Source: JANRIZ01 sp033764445
GTDB lineage: Bacteria > Verrucomicrobiota > Verrucomicrobiia > JAWXBN01
Length of the DNA stretch: 64,000 nucleotides
Direction of reading: 5' to 3'
Assembly (NCBI GenBank): GCA_033764445.1
Contig: JANRIZ010000160.1
Coordinates: 3,865 to 67,864 of the forward strand
Numbering within the stretch: position 1 is the stretch's first letter; every line of letters starts with the position of its first letter. The notes below the pieces were generated by a model. That model saw only the letters and a program-made list of their open reading frames with translations, searched no databases and was not told where the DNA came from. Below are positions 42,368 through 50,969 of this stretch, piece after piece. Position numbers and translations under genes: made by a program.

Positions 42368-43741
42368 ATGATTCACGACACCCGTCAGCGCCTTTCCGTG
42401 GCCCAGGCCCTCTCCGCGGAGCTGCCCACGGGACGGTTCTTTGCCGGTGAGAAATTCCGCGTGGCGCCGGAGCCCTTCACCCTCTCCCGCGCCGTGGCCC
42501 TGACCCTCGAACCCATGGGGCGCCACCTGCTGCATTTTTACCGCGCCGCCAACCTCATATACCGGCGCAGCGTTCTGGGGGAGGCTCCGGCGTGGGTGGC
42601 GGACTATCTGGACCGTGGAAAACCCGCACGCCTGGTGGAACTGTCGCGCCGGAAAAAATTCAATGGCGACCTTCCCGTGGTGTTGCGTCCGGACCTGATC
42701 ATGACCCCCGACGGACTCGCGCTGACCGAACTTGATTCCGTGCCCGGAGGCGTCGGATTGACCGGGTTCCTGAACACTTTGTATGCCGCGCAGGGGTACA
42801 GTGTTGTGGGCGGACCCGGTGGGATGACCGAGGGGTTTGGCCGCGCCGTCTCGGGTCGGTCCCGTCCCGGTCAGCCGTTTTTTGCAGTCATCTGTGTTTC
42901 CGAGGAGGCCGCGACCTACCGGCCAGAAATGGAGTGGCTGGTGGAGCGCCTGAAAGCCGCGTGGCTGGAGTTTGAGCTGTGCACCCCCGCCGATCTGGAA
43001 TTTCCCGGCGACGGGGTTTTTTTCAAGGGGCGCCGCATCACCGTCCTCTACCGGTTTTTCGAGCTGTTTGATCTGCCCCAAATCCCCCAGGCCGGGAGGA
43101 TCATGGAAGCCATGGAGGCGCGGGAGATCGAGGTGACCCCTCCCTTCAAGCCGCAACTGGAGGAGAAAATGTGGTTTGCACTGTTCCGTCATCCCGCATT
43201 GCGTGCCCATTGGCATCGGGAACTGGGGGATCGGGGGATGGAGTTTCTGGAGACATTGATCCCGCCGACGGTGATCATGGACCCCGCGCCGCTTCCGCCC
43301 CAGGGCGTGTTTCCCGTGGCGGGTGTCCATGAATGGTCCGAACTGGCCTCCTTTTCGCAGAAGGAGAGGGATTTTATCATCAAGATTTCCGGCTTCTCGG
43401 AAAAAGCCTGGGGCAGCCGGGGCGTGTATTACGGACGCGATCTGCCCACGCCCGAGTGGAGCCAGGTGGTCCGGGAGGCCCTGGACGGATTTTCAACCCA
43501 TCCGCATCTCATCCAGCGTTTCCGGCACAGTGCGGTCATTCCCACGGAGTATCTGGAGGAAAAAACCGGAACCCTGGCGCTGATGCCCGGTCGGGTGCGC
43601 CTGTGCCCCTATTTTTTTGTGACCGGCGACAATCCCGAACTGGGAGGCATTCTGGCGACGGTCTGTCCCGCCGACAAAAAAATCCTGCACGGGATGGATG
43701 ATGCCATTCTCTCCCCCTGCCGGTTTGAGCCGTCCCCTTGA
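42368..43741 (+). CDS. Unrecognised 457-residue cytosolic protein downstream of ribF
   Basis: No signal peptide or membrane helix. Segments that look conserved are LALTELDSVPGGVGLTGFLN near residue 120, ITVLYRFFELFDLP near residue 225, FIIKISGFSEKAWGSRGVYY near residue 340, and LVRLCPYFFVTGD-like text near residue 415. The E-D-S-P-G-G-G-T block recalls circularly permuted ATP-grasp proteins, and FIIKISG could be the ATP-binding strand with its lysine. That is a tentative reading. The close spacing with ribF suggests a flavin-related or simply cotranscribed role. Confidence 0.6.
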   Translation: MIHDTRQRLSVAQALSAELPTGRFFAGEKFRVAPEPFTLSRAVALTLEPMGRHLLHFYRAANLIYRRSVLGEAPAWVADYLDRGKPARLVELSRRKKFNGDLPVVLRPDLIMTPDGLALTELDSVPGGVGLTGFLNTLYAAQGYSVVGGPGGMTEGFGRAVSGRSRPGQPFFAVICVSEEAATYRPEMEWLVERLKAAWLEFELCTPADLEFPGDGVFFKGRRITVLYRFFELFDLPQIPQAGRIMEAMEAREIEVTPPFKPQLEEKMWFALFRHPALRAHWHRELGDRGMEFLETLIPPTVIMDPAPLPPQGVFPVAGVHEWSELASFSQKERDFIIKISGFSEKAWGSRGVYYGRDLPTPEWSQVVREALDGFSTHPHLIQRFRHSAVIPTEYLEEKTGTLALMPGRVRLCPYFFVTGDNPELGGILATVCPADKKILHGMDDAILSPCRFEPSP

Positions 43742-43773
43742 AGCCGGACGCCGGGACAGGGGGTCGGATCGGT

Positions 43774-44703
43774 TCAGGAAAGGGCCGCCAGGTAACGCTC
43801 GGCGTCAATGGCCGCCGCGCATCCCATTCCGGCGGCAGTGATGGCCTGGCGGTACACGCGGTCCACACAGTCGCCCGCCACGAAGAGTCCGGGAAGGGCC
43901 GTGGCTGTGCCCTGGGCGGTTTTGAGATATCCGTCACCATCCATCTCGATCAGTCCAGCCAGGAACTGTGTGTTGGGAACGTGCCCGATCGCCACAAAAA
44001 CCCCCGCGCACGGGATGTGGGTTGAGGCACCGGACTTGAGGTTTTTGATTCTGACCCCCGTGACCCTGTCCTGGCTGACATCGGTGATTTCCTCGACGGC
44101 GGAGTCCCACACAAACTCGATCTTCGGGTTGGCAAAGGCGCGGTCCTGCATGATCTTGGAGGCCCGCAGCGTGTCGCGACGGTGGACCAGATGGACTTTT
44201 GAGCCGAAGCGGGTCAGAAACGTGGCCTCCTCAATGGCCGAATCCCCCCCGCCGACAACCACCAGCGGCTGGTTGCGGAACATGGGGTTGGGACCGTCGC
44301 AGGTGGCGCAGTAGGTGACCCCCTTGTTCTCGAGCTTGTGTTCGCTCTCGAGCCCCAGATGCCGGTGGCCGGCCCCGGTGGCAATGATGACCGCCCGGGT
44401 CTCGATTTTTTCATCCCCGAGAATGACCCGGAAGCCGGTGGCCGTTTTTTCGACCTTATCAACCATCTCCAGGTCGCGGATTTTGGTCCCGAACCGTTCC
44501 GCCTGTCTGCGCATGGTCATCATCAGTTCAAATCCGTCGATCCCGTTTTCAAAACCCGGAAAATTTTCCACGATCGTGGTCGTCGTCAGGAGGCCGCCGG
44601 GCATTTTGCCCGTGAACATGAGGGGCGCCAGTCCGGCGCGGGCGGTGTAGATGGCGGCGGTGAAACCGGCGCAGCCGGATCCGATGATGATGACGTTTTC
44701 CAT
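43774..44703 (-). CDS. trxB: Thioredoxin reductase
   Basis: 309 residues. It uses NADPH through FAD to reduce thioredoxin. The FAD-binding start is MENVIIIGSGCAGFTAAIY, the redox disulfide is TYCATCDGPNPMF near residue 133, the NADPH site is VVVGGGDSAIEEATFL, and the final FAD motif is GLFVAGDCVDRVYRQAITAAGMG. The bacterial low-molecular-weight form is complete. The start at 44703 was set by MENVIIIGSG. One oddity is Pro-Asn-Pro after the active disulfide in place of Ala/Phe-Phe. Confidence 0.96.
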   Translation of the reverse strand: MENVIIIGSGCAGFTAAIYTARAGLAPLMFTGKMPGGLLTTTTIVENFPGFENGIDGFELMMTMRRQAERFGTKIRDLEMVDKVEKTATGFRVILGDEKIETRAVIIATGAGHRHLGLESEHKLENKGVTYCATCDGPNPMFRNQPLVVVGGGDSAIEEATFLTRFGSKVHLVHRRDTLRASKIMQDRAFANPKIEFVWDSAVEEITDVSQDRVTGVRIKNLKSGASTHIPCAGVFVAIGHVPNTQFLAGLIEMDGDGYLKTAQGTATALPGLFVAGDCVDRVYRQAITAAGMGCAAAIDAERYLAALS

Positions 44704-44799
44704 GGTCGGAGGGGTTCCTTGTTTAGAGTGGGTTATACCACTGCCGCAAATCGGCAAAATATCAAGCGGCAGTTGATGGGGGGGATTCCGGGGAGATGT

Positions 44800-45291
44800 T
44801 CACAGGGAGGAGGCCTTTTCCTCCTCCGCAACCCGCGAGATGTACTGGCAAAACGCGTTGTCCTCGCCCCAGAGCAGGTCCGGCAGCTCATCGCGGAACT
44901 CGGGCCGACGGCACCACTCGCGCATGTAGTCATCCCAGCTCATCCAGCGGCGGCGGGCCTCCCGGTCCATGTTTTCCTCGTAGGTGAGGATGTAGGCCCG
45001 TTCAAAGAGGGAGACAAGGATGCCAAAGAGTGCGAAGCGGCGTTCGGATTGTTCCAGGTCAAGGGTCGGCTGGAGCTTTTGCCGGCGCAGCAGCTGGAGA
45101 TCCGAGTTGTCCAGGGCCAGGATCAGGAAATGGTTGTAGGCCTCGGCAAGGTCCAGATAGATTTCCTCCTCGTCGTTGGCGCGTTCCTTGCGGCGCTCGG
45201 TGGCAAATGTGTAGATGGCCAGGGGCAGGCCGATGACAGTCACCAGGTAACTGAGCATTTCCATAAAAAGCAGAAGGGAGGTGAAATCCAT
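44800..45291 (-). CDS. Hypothetical membrane-anchored helical protein
   Basis: 163 residues. One N-terminal membrane helix (LLLFMEMLSYLVTVIGLPLA, about 6-25) precedes a charged helical cytosolic domain with Trp/Arg-rich segments (RRRWMSWDDYMREWCRRPEF near residue 120). The plan resembles DUF4760-type proteins but I cannot assign it. An ATG at 45291 was used; a TTG at 45300 is in frame. It precedes trxB in the same direction by 96 bp. Confidence 0.6.
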   Translation of the reverse strand: MDFTSLLLFMEMLSYLVTVIGLPLAIYTFATERRKERANDEEEIYLDLAEAYNHFLILALDNSDLQLLRRQKLQPTLDLEQSERRFALFGILVSLFERAYILTYEENMDREARRRWMSWDDYMREWCRRPEFRDELPDLLWGEDNAFCQYISRVAEEEKASSL

Positions 45292-45399
45292 GGGGGTCAA
45301 TCCGGTTGAAAGGACCCCAGCCTAGGGGGTCGGGGCGGGGGAGGCAAGTGTCACTTTCTGCCGTTGCAATCTGCGCCAGTGGGTCCTAGGGTTTGGCCC

Positions 45400-45780
45400 A
45401 TGAACCAGCCCGACCAGCTCCGTGAACTCTTCCGCATGCAGGAAGCCCTCAACAAACGTATTGGCGTTGACACGACAAACATGTCCGAGGAGGAAAAGAC
45501 CAAGTGGCTCCTGAACTACGTGCGGGCCATGAATCAGGAGATGGCCGAGCTGACCGACAGTGTCCCGTGGAAATGGTGGGCCAAGTACCAGAAGTTCGAC
45601 GAGCAAAATGCGCGGGTCGAGGTCGTGGACCTTTTTCACTTCCTCATTTCCATGGCCCAGGTCCTGGGCATGAGCGCCGATGACGTTTTTGCCGCGTATG
45701 TCAAAAAGAACGAGGTCAATTTCAAGCGGCAGGACACCGGCTACGCCGTCAAGGACGAAAACGACAGCAAACACATTTAG
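45400..45780 (+). CDS. Dimeric all-alpha dUTP diphosphatase
   Basis: 126 residues. It hydrolyses dUTP to dUMP, keeping uracil out of DNA. The helical NTP-pyrophosphatase pattern is clear: WLLNYVRAMNQEMAELTDSV holding the E-x-x-E metal site, then VPWKWWAKYQKFDEQNARVE and EVVDLFHFLISMAQVLGMS with the second E-x-x-D. The ending KKNEVNFKRQDTGYAVKDE is typical of the dUTPase_2 family. No trimeric dUTPase was found in the window. The ATG at 45400 agrees with MNQPDQLRELFRMQ as the family start. Confidence 0.88.
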   Translation: MNQPDQLRELFRMQEALNKRIGVDTTNMSEEEKTKWLLNYVRAMNQEMAELTDSVPWKWWAKYQKFDEQNARVEVVDLFHFLISMAQVLGMSADDVFAAYVKKNEVNFKRQDTGYAVKDENDSKHI

Positions 45781-46009
45781 ATTGCCGATTTCGGATTTTT
45801 CATTGGGTTGAAATATGGCGGCCAGTCCGTTTGTATCGCCGATGGGCGATTGGTTTCAGGATGAAAAGATGTCCTTCGCATCCATCGGGACCTTTGCGGG
45901 AAATTTTCACAGCGTGTTCTTCGTGGTTTCTTCCCGTGGCGTAGGGCTCAATTTTTAATGGGTAGCCCATGGGAAAACTGCCGCTGTGCTTTGGGTAGTA
46001 CAACGGTGT

Positions 46010-46843
46010 TTATAGCAGGCGCAGGAACTTCTGAACCAGCTCGTAGGCACGCCGTGCCTGCATGGTTTGCGTTTCAGCAACCGATGAGGCGTGAAACTCC
46101 ACCAGATGCTGAGGGCCAAAAGCATCCACACTGGCAAACTTCTCCCGTAAAATCCCGATCGCTTTGGCAATGTTCTTTTCCGTTGCACGCTTCTTCCAAT
46201 CCCCAGCGAGCTTCTCCATCCCATCGCGAAAATGTTCCAAGCAATAGCAAAAGTCGTAGGAATCCTTTGGTTTGTCGCGACCGCCGATTGCGTGCGCTTT
46301 CATCACCAGAAAATCCGCCAGTGAGGCTACCCGAAGCCTGACCGTGTTTGTTGCCCCGCGCACATTCTGGCCGGGAATCATGAGTTCCTCGGGATTATGA
46401 AGTGCCTCACTGGCTGCCTCCACTTGAAGCACCCGGAAATCCGCGAGCTGCTTCGGCCTGTTCTTTTTGAGCTTCACATCTTTCGGGGCAAGAAACTCCA
46501 CCTCGACCTGTACGGGTTGCTCACTGTCCTTGAGGTCTACCTCGACCACGAGTTGAAAATTCTTCTCGCCGGTCCGATAGCGTTTCGTATCCAATAACAG
46601 TTGTATGAGTTCAGCATAACGTCCGTCGTTCAACTTGGCGGCATCCAGTACAATGTCCACATCGATGCTGCCCACATGCGGTTCGTCTGCATCGGGCAGC
46701 AACAAATCCGGCGTCCAGCCACCCACGATGACGAGGCAATCCACAAAGTCCGCCAGAACCTGGCCTATGTCGACCAAAACCCGGCGTGCCGCCGCTGTCT
46801 GACGTTTGCTGTAATCCCCCTCGCTCCGTGGTTCCGGGTTCAT
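46010..46843 (-). CDS. AbiEii-type nucleotidyltransferase (putative toxin)
   Basis: 277 residues. A DNA-polymerase-beta-like nucleotidyltransferase core is visible: VIVGGWTPDLLLPDADEPHV (GG-x motif near residue 35) and SIDVDIVLDAAKL (the D-x-D pair near residue 65), with a third acidic residue in VQVEVEFLAP. The region LADFLVMKAHAIGGRDKPKD is typical of AbiEii/AbiGii proteins. These toxins transfer nucleotides to tRNA or other targets. The ATG at 46843 overlaps the upstream antitoxin-like gene as ATGA. Base composition is lower in GC than the surroundings, suggesting transfer. Confidence 0.78.
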   Translation of the reverse strand: MNPEPRSEGDYSKRQTAAARRVLVDIGQVLADFVDCLVIVGGWTPDLLLPDADEPHVGSIDVDIVLDAAKLNDGRYAELIQLLLDTKRYRTGEKNFQLVVEVDLKDSEQPVQVEVEFLAPKDVKLKKNRPKQLADFRVLQVEAASEALHNPEELMIPGQNVRGATNTVRLRVASLADFLVMKAHAIGGRDKPKDSYDFCYCLEHFRDGMEKLAGDWKKRATEKNIAKAIGILREKFASVDAFGPQHLVEFHASSVAETQTMQARRAYELVQKFLRLL

Positions 46844-47964
46844 GCGTTCAGCCCCCGCAGTTTCCATTCTGGCTTCAAGCGCTGGTTCAATAACGCCTCT
46901 GCCGCTTCCTCACCACGCCCGCCGCAGTGAGACAAGTCCACATACGTCTGCACGACATTGGTGCAGTTCATCCGATTGTCGCCCGTCGTGCCGCCGTCGC
47001 ATGAATAAAAAACGCCGTCATCTCCCGGTATCAGCACGACGAGGTTTTCGCCCGAATCCACCTGTTTGGCGTCAATTTTTTCCTCAAACAGAGGGAGATA
47101 CTTCTCCCGGACATAAAGCCACGTCTTGGGTTGTCGCACATGCGGGGCCTGAATATCCGCTGCAGAAAATGCCGCGTAGGCTGCGAAGCCACCGGTCTGC
47201 AAGCCGAGTCCCCCCAGCGCCTCGCGCAATTTCCTCCCCTGCAACAATGTGAAATAGCTTTTCCGCTCATGACGGTTGAACCGATAGGCATCGCGCCACG
47301 CAAAGAGGAGCTTGAGCGGGTCGCGCAAACGAAAGCCGCCGTCTCCGATGGCTTCGATGAATGCCTCGTCCCGCAAATGACGCACGACCTTGTTCACCAG
47401 GCCAAGACTCACCATCGGCTGGCAGTGGTTCTGAATCTCACGCTGCGTCCATCGCATCCCGGTGTTCTCAGGCAACAACAGTGTACGGATGACCCGTCCC
47501 GCCTCCGGTGTGCTCAGGTTTGCACTCGGACGTGGACGCTTATACACCGGCTTGTTGCCGGTATGTTGGAGTTGCAGTAGACCGGGGACATTCAGCCGGT
47601 GATTTCCTGCCAGATCAAACCAGCTCCAGCCATGCTCAGCACACAGCTCCGCCACGCGTGGAGAAACCCATGGCAATGCCAGCACAGGCACGATCACCTT
47701 CGGGTTGCCTTCAGGTGAAAAGGCTCTGTCCGCCAACATTCTGAAAACGCTTGGTCGCAACTCGTTTTTGCACTCTACGCAGAGCGCTGCCTTAGCCCCG
47801 CCAGGCAAGGGTACGGTGGCCAGTATGTCAAACCCTGCTTCCGACTTCCCGCCCATAGGCTCAACCAGCCAGCCCTGTAGCCAGCCCACACCGCGCAGCA
47901 ATTCCTCCAGTTTCGTCGCCAGAGCCTTCTCCAGCGCCGATTCTGATAGTCTGTGTGTGTTCAT
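46840..47964 (-). CDS. AbiEi-like antitoxin / regulator partner of the nucleotidyltransferase
   Basis: 374 residues from the ATG at 47964 (a GTG at 47982 is in frame). The first 100 residues contain DILATVPLPGG and ALCVECKNELRPS, which look like a restriction-endonuclease-type fold. A winged-helix-like middle follows: RVIRTLLLPENTGMRWTQRE and SLGLVNKVVRHLRDEAFIE near residue 180. The C-terminal domain carries the E-K-Y-LPLFEEK segment. The pairing with an AbiEii-type gene through ATGA makes it the likely antitoxin and autoregulator. The nuclease-like N-terminus is unusual for AbiEi and may act on DNA. Confidence 0.65.
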   Translation of the reverse strand: MNTHRLSESALEKALATKLEELLRGVGWLQGWLVEPMGGKSEAGFDILATVPLPGGAKAALCVECKNELRPSVFRMLADRAFSPEGNPKVIVPVLALPWVSPRVAELCAEHGWSWFDLAGNHRLNVPGLLQLQHTGNKPVYKRPRPSANLSTPEAGRVIRTLLLPENTGMRWTQREIQNHCQPMVSLGLVNKVVRHLRDEAFIEAIGDGGFRLRDPLKLLFAWRDAYRFNRHERKSYFTLLQGRKLREALGGLGLQTGGFAAYAAFSAADIQAPHVRQPKTWLYVREKYLPLFEEKIDAKQVDSGENLVVLIPGDDGVFYSCDGGTTGDNRMNCTNVVQTYVDLSHCGGRGEEAAEALLNQRLKPEWKLRGLNA

Positions 47965-47974
47965 GAAATTTAAT

Positions 47975-48019
47975 ATGTTCACGATTACATGAATATATAA
48001 TTTTTATGAACATTTGCAA
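47975..48019 (-). promoter_or_regulatory. Promoter and inverted-repeat operator of the AbiE-type pair
   Basis: On the minus strand TTGCAA (48014-48019) and TATATT (47992-47997) are 16 bp apart, close to sigma-70 consensus. An inverted repeat ATGTTCA/TGAACAT (48007-48013 and 47975-47981) overlaps the spacer and the transcription start region. That arrangement suits repression by the antitoxin. The 160 bp between this and mutY hold nothing else I recognise. Confidence 0.55.
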
Positions 48020-48177
48020 TCATATTTCGGCCCTATCAGCTGGCACAATCCGAATGGTTGATGCAAGAGGTCCTGAGAATGACATAAACGGGTGCGAGAC
48101 TATGACTCTTTTATAATGCGAGGAAGCAGAAAGTGGGGGGGCTTCAGATTCTCTAAATGGGTTTGGATTTGATTTTA

Positions 48178-49203
48178 TTATAGGTGCAAGCCCTTGGCAA
48201 ACCTGCGATGGGCGGCGGGCAGGGGAAGTTTGTCCAGATCGGTGAGAGGAATCCAAAAACAGTTTGTGTTGTCTGGACCGAACAGCGTCGCGGCGATGCT
48301 TCGTGTGACCCCGTAAAAATGGAGTGTGATGCGGTGATGGGTGAAGGTGTAGGGAATCGAATCCAGGCGGGGGCATTTTGCGGAAGGTTTTTCGGGGGTG
48401 AGCGGGAAACGCCAGAATCCGGCAAACCTCTGCCCGTCCGCGATTTTTTCGAGCAGGACCCGTTTTTTGTGGATGAAGACCAGCGCGAACTCCTCCTCGC
48501 GGAGCATTTTGCGGCGCGGGACTTTCCGGGGAAAGACCGCGACCTGACCGTGCGAGTGCGCGGCGCAAAATGCGGCGACCGGACAGCGATCGCAGGCGGG
48601 CTTGTGCGGGGTGCAGACCGTGGCGCCCAGTTCCATCAGCGCCTCGTTGAAGTCGCCGCAGTGGGAGCGGGGCAGAATGTCGGCGGCCCGTTGCCAGAGC
48701 CGTTTCTGAAGGGCCGGGGATTTGAGGTTGCCACGGATGCGGAAGAGACGGGCAAAGACCCGGGCCACATTCCCGTCGAGCAGTGGCACGCGCAGGCCCA
48801 GGGCCATGGAACCGATGGCCCCCGCCGAGTAACGGCCGATCCCCGGCAGGGCGAGGATCTCCTCAAATTGCCTGGGAAACTCTCCGTTGTGGTCTTTGAC
48901 AATCAGTCCCGCCGCCTTGTGCACATTGCGGGCGCGGGAGTAGTAGCCCAGCCCCTCCCAGAGTGAGAGCACCGATTCGAGCGGGGCGCGGGCGAGGGAG
49001 GCCACGTCCGGAAACCGCGTCATCCAGCGTTGGTAGTAGGCAATGACCGTGGCCACCGTGGTTTGCTGGAGCATGATCTCGGAAATCCAGACCCGGTAGG
49101 CCGTGCGGTCATGGCGCCAGGGCAGATCGCGTTGATGGCGCGAGAACCATTTTCGCAGGCGTTTGTCAAAGGCCTGCGCGTCGAAGTGTGCGGGCAGCCT
49201 CAC
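48178..49203 (-). CDS. mutY: A/G-specific adenine glycosylase
   Basis: 341 residues. It removes adenine mispaired with 8-oxoguanine. Visible are LPWRHDRTAYRVWISEIMLQ and QTTVATVI with the catalytic Glu, the helix-hairpin-helix LPGIGRYSAGAI, the catalytic Asp in LDGNVARVF, and the [4Fe-4S] ligands C-x6-C-x2-C-x5-C in CTPHKPACDRCPVAAFC near residue 195. The C-terminal NUDIX-like domain (about 225-341) recognises 8-oxoG. The start is GTG (49203); the preceding small gene stops four bases earlier. Confidence 0.95.
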   Translation of the reverse strand: MRLPAHFDAQAFDKRLRKWFSRHQRDLPWRHDRTAYRVWISEIMLQQTTVATVIAYYQRWMTRFPDVASLARAPLESVLSLWEGLGYYSRARNVHKAAGLIVKDHNGEFPRQFEEILALPGIGRYSAGAIGSMALGLRVPLLDGNVARVFARLFRIRGNLKSPALQKRLWQRAADILPRSHCGDFNEALMELGATVCTPHKPACDRCPVAAFCAAHSHGQVAVFPRKVPRRKMLREEEFALVFIHKKRVLLEKIADGQRFAGFWRFPLTPEKPSAKCPRLDSIPYTFTHHRITLHFYGVTRSIAATLFGPDNTNCFWIPLTDLDKLPLPAAHRRFAKGLHL

Positions 49204-49206
49204 GGG

Positions 49207-49617
49207 TCATGGGGCGTATTTTTGGATCCAGGGACCCGGGTCCGGCCCCAGGTCCTCTCCCGTGAGCAGGCGCAGGCGGTTGATGAGGGCCGCCATGGCC
49301 AGGGACCGGGAGGCCTCGTGGAGACGCTGGGTGCGGGAGCCGCCGATTTGCGGGATGTCATCGGAGGGCGGGAAGGGGAGGGACTGGATGTTTTTGAGTT
49401 CGCCGGCAATGACCCGGGCCTCTTCCCGGTCGGCGGCACGGACCCGGGACAAAAACATTTCCGCGTTGGCGGCGGCGATTTCCAGACGGCGGATGAGATT
49501 GAGATAGCGCCAGGTCGCATAGGAAAGGAAACCGGCCAGAACCAGGAACAGCAGGATATAGACCATGAAAATTCTGGCAAAACCGGACCGGGAAGAGGGA
49601 GGGTGGGGAGTATTCAT
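49207..49617 (-). CDS. Hypothetical small membrane-anchored protein upstream of mutY
   Basis: 136 residues. One N-terminal membrane helix (FMVYILLFLVLAGFLSYATW, about 17-36) is followed by a helical extracytoplasmic or cytosolic domain with RRLEIAAANAEMFLSRVRAA and TQRLHEASRSLAMAALINRL. No family recognised. It is separated from mutY by three bases and so shares its transcript. Longer in-frame starts overlap the pgk promoter and were rejected. Confidence 0.55.
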   Translation of the reverse strand: MNTPHPPSSRSGFARIFMVYILLFLVLAGFLSYATWRYLNLIRRLEIAAANAEMFLSRVRAADREEARVIAGELKNIQSLPFPPSDDIPQIGGSRTQRLHEASRSLAMAALINRLRLLTGEDLGPDPGPWIQKYAP

Positions 49618-49661
49618 GGAAGGAGGAGGAACGGGTGGGAGTGTGGATGAAAACGGGAATA

Positions 49662-49690
49662 TTGACAATGGCGTGCATTTTAACCACATT
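49662..49690 (+). promoter_or_regulatory. Candidate promoter of the pgk operon
   Basis: A perfect TTGACA (49662-49667) is followed after 17 bp by CACATT (49685-49690), a poor -10. It lies 38 bp upstream of the pgk start, which has AAGGA before its ATG. Confidence 0.4.
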
Positions 49691-49728
49691 ACCCCGCTCT
49701 TTAAAACCCAAAATGACAAGGATTTATT

Positions 49729-50922
49729 ATGGCCAAACTTTCCATTCGCGACATTGATCTCAAGGGCAAGCGCGTCCTTGTGCGGGTCGACTATAATGTT
49801 CCCCTCGACGACAACGGGGCCATCACCGATGAAACCCGCATCCGCGAAACCCTGCCCACCCTCGACCATCTGTACAGTCAGGGGGCCAAGGTCATCCTCA
49901 TGGCGCATCTGGGCCGGCCCAAGGGAAAACCCGATCCCAAGTTCACCCTGCGGAATGTGGCCAAACGTCTGGCCGATGTTGTCTGCCGTCCGGTCGCCTT
50001 TGTGGATGACTGCGTGGGGGAGAAGGTTGAAAAGACCGTTGGGGCGATGCAAAACGGGGACACCCTGGTGCTGGAGAATGTGCGTTATTACGGCGAGGAG
50101 GAGAAAAACGATCCGGAATTTTCAAAAAAACTCGCCAAAATCGCCGATGTTTACGTCAATGACGCCTTCGGGGCCGCACACCGCGCGCACGCATCCACCG
50201 AGGGGGTGACCCGCCATGTCGGGAAATCCGCCATGGGATTGCTGATGGAGAAGGAGTTGAAATTTCTCGGCGAGGAACTGGCCAAACCCGCGAAACCCTT
50301 TGTGGTCATTCTCGGCGGTGCCAAGGTTTCCGACAAGATCACTGTCATTGATGCGCTGCTCGACAAGTGTGACGTGATGCTCATCGGCGGGGCCATGGCG
50401 TACACCTTCAAGTTCGCGCTGGACGAGGAGGTGGGCAAATCCCTGTGCGAGCGGGACAAGAAGGAACTCGCCCTCAGCGCCCTTGAAAAGGCCAAGGCCA
50501 GGGGCGTAAAACTTCTCCTGCCCGTGGACAATCTGATCACCCAGGAATTCAAGGCCGGGGCCAAGACCCAGTTTACGACACCCGGTCAGGGCATTCCCGC
50601 CGACTGGGAAGGGGTGGATATCGGGCCCGAGACCGTCAAATTGTACTCCGAGGAAATCGCCAAGGCTGGAACCATCCTCTGGAATGGACCCATGGGGGTG
50701 TTTGAAATCCCCGACTTTTCCAAGGGCACCTTTGAGGTGGCGCGGGCCATTGCCGCCAACGGGAAATGCACCTCGATCATCGGCGGGGGGGATTCCGTGA
50801 AAGCCGTCAAAAAGGCCAAGGTGGCCGACCGCATGACCTTTGTTTCCACCGGGGGCGGGGCCAGCCTGGAATTTCTTGAGGGCAGGGAACTGCCCGGGGT
50901 CGCGGCCCTTTCCGACAAATGA
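49729..50922 (+). CDS. pgk: Phosphoglycerate kinase
   Basis: 397 residues. It makes ATP and 3-phosphoglycerate from 1,3-bisphosphoglycerate in glycolysis. Typical blocks are KRVLVRVDYNVPLDDNGAIT, ILMAHLGRPKGKPDPKFTL with the substrate-site His and Arg, VFVNDAFG-like YVNDAFGAAHRAHAST, KPFVVILGGAKVSDKI, and the closing GGGDSVKAV with VSTGGGASLEFLEG. First gene of pgk-tpiA-secG; gaps are 47 and 17 bp. Confidence 0.98.
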   Translation: MAKLSIRDIDLKGKRVLVRVDYNVPLDDNGAITDETRIRETLPTLDHLYSQGAKVILMAHLGRPKGKPDPKFTLRNVAKRLADVVCRPVAFVDDCVGEKVEKTVGAMQNGDTLVLENVRYYGEEEKNDPEFSKKLAKIADVYVNDAFGAAHRAHASTEGVTRHVGKSAMGLLMEKELKFLGEELAKPAKPFVVILGGAKVSDKITVIDALLDKCDVMLIGGAMAYTFKFALDEEVGKSLCERDKKELALSALEKAKARGVKLLLPVDNLITQEFKAGAKTQFTTPGQGIPADWEGVDIGPETVKLYSEEIAKAGTILWNGPMGVFEIPDFSKGTFEVARAIAANGKCTSIIGGGDSVKAVKKAKVADRMTFVSTGGGASLEFLEGRELPGVAALSDK

Positions 50923-50969
50923 CAGAGGAATCAACAACAACCCATTGAACCCACCTGAGGAACACCGTT

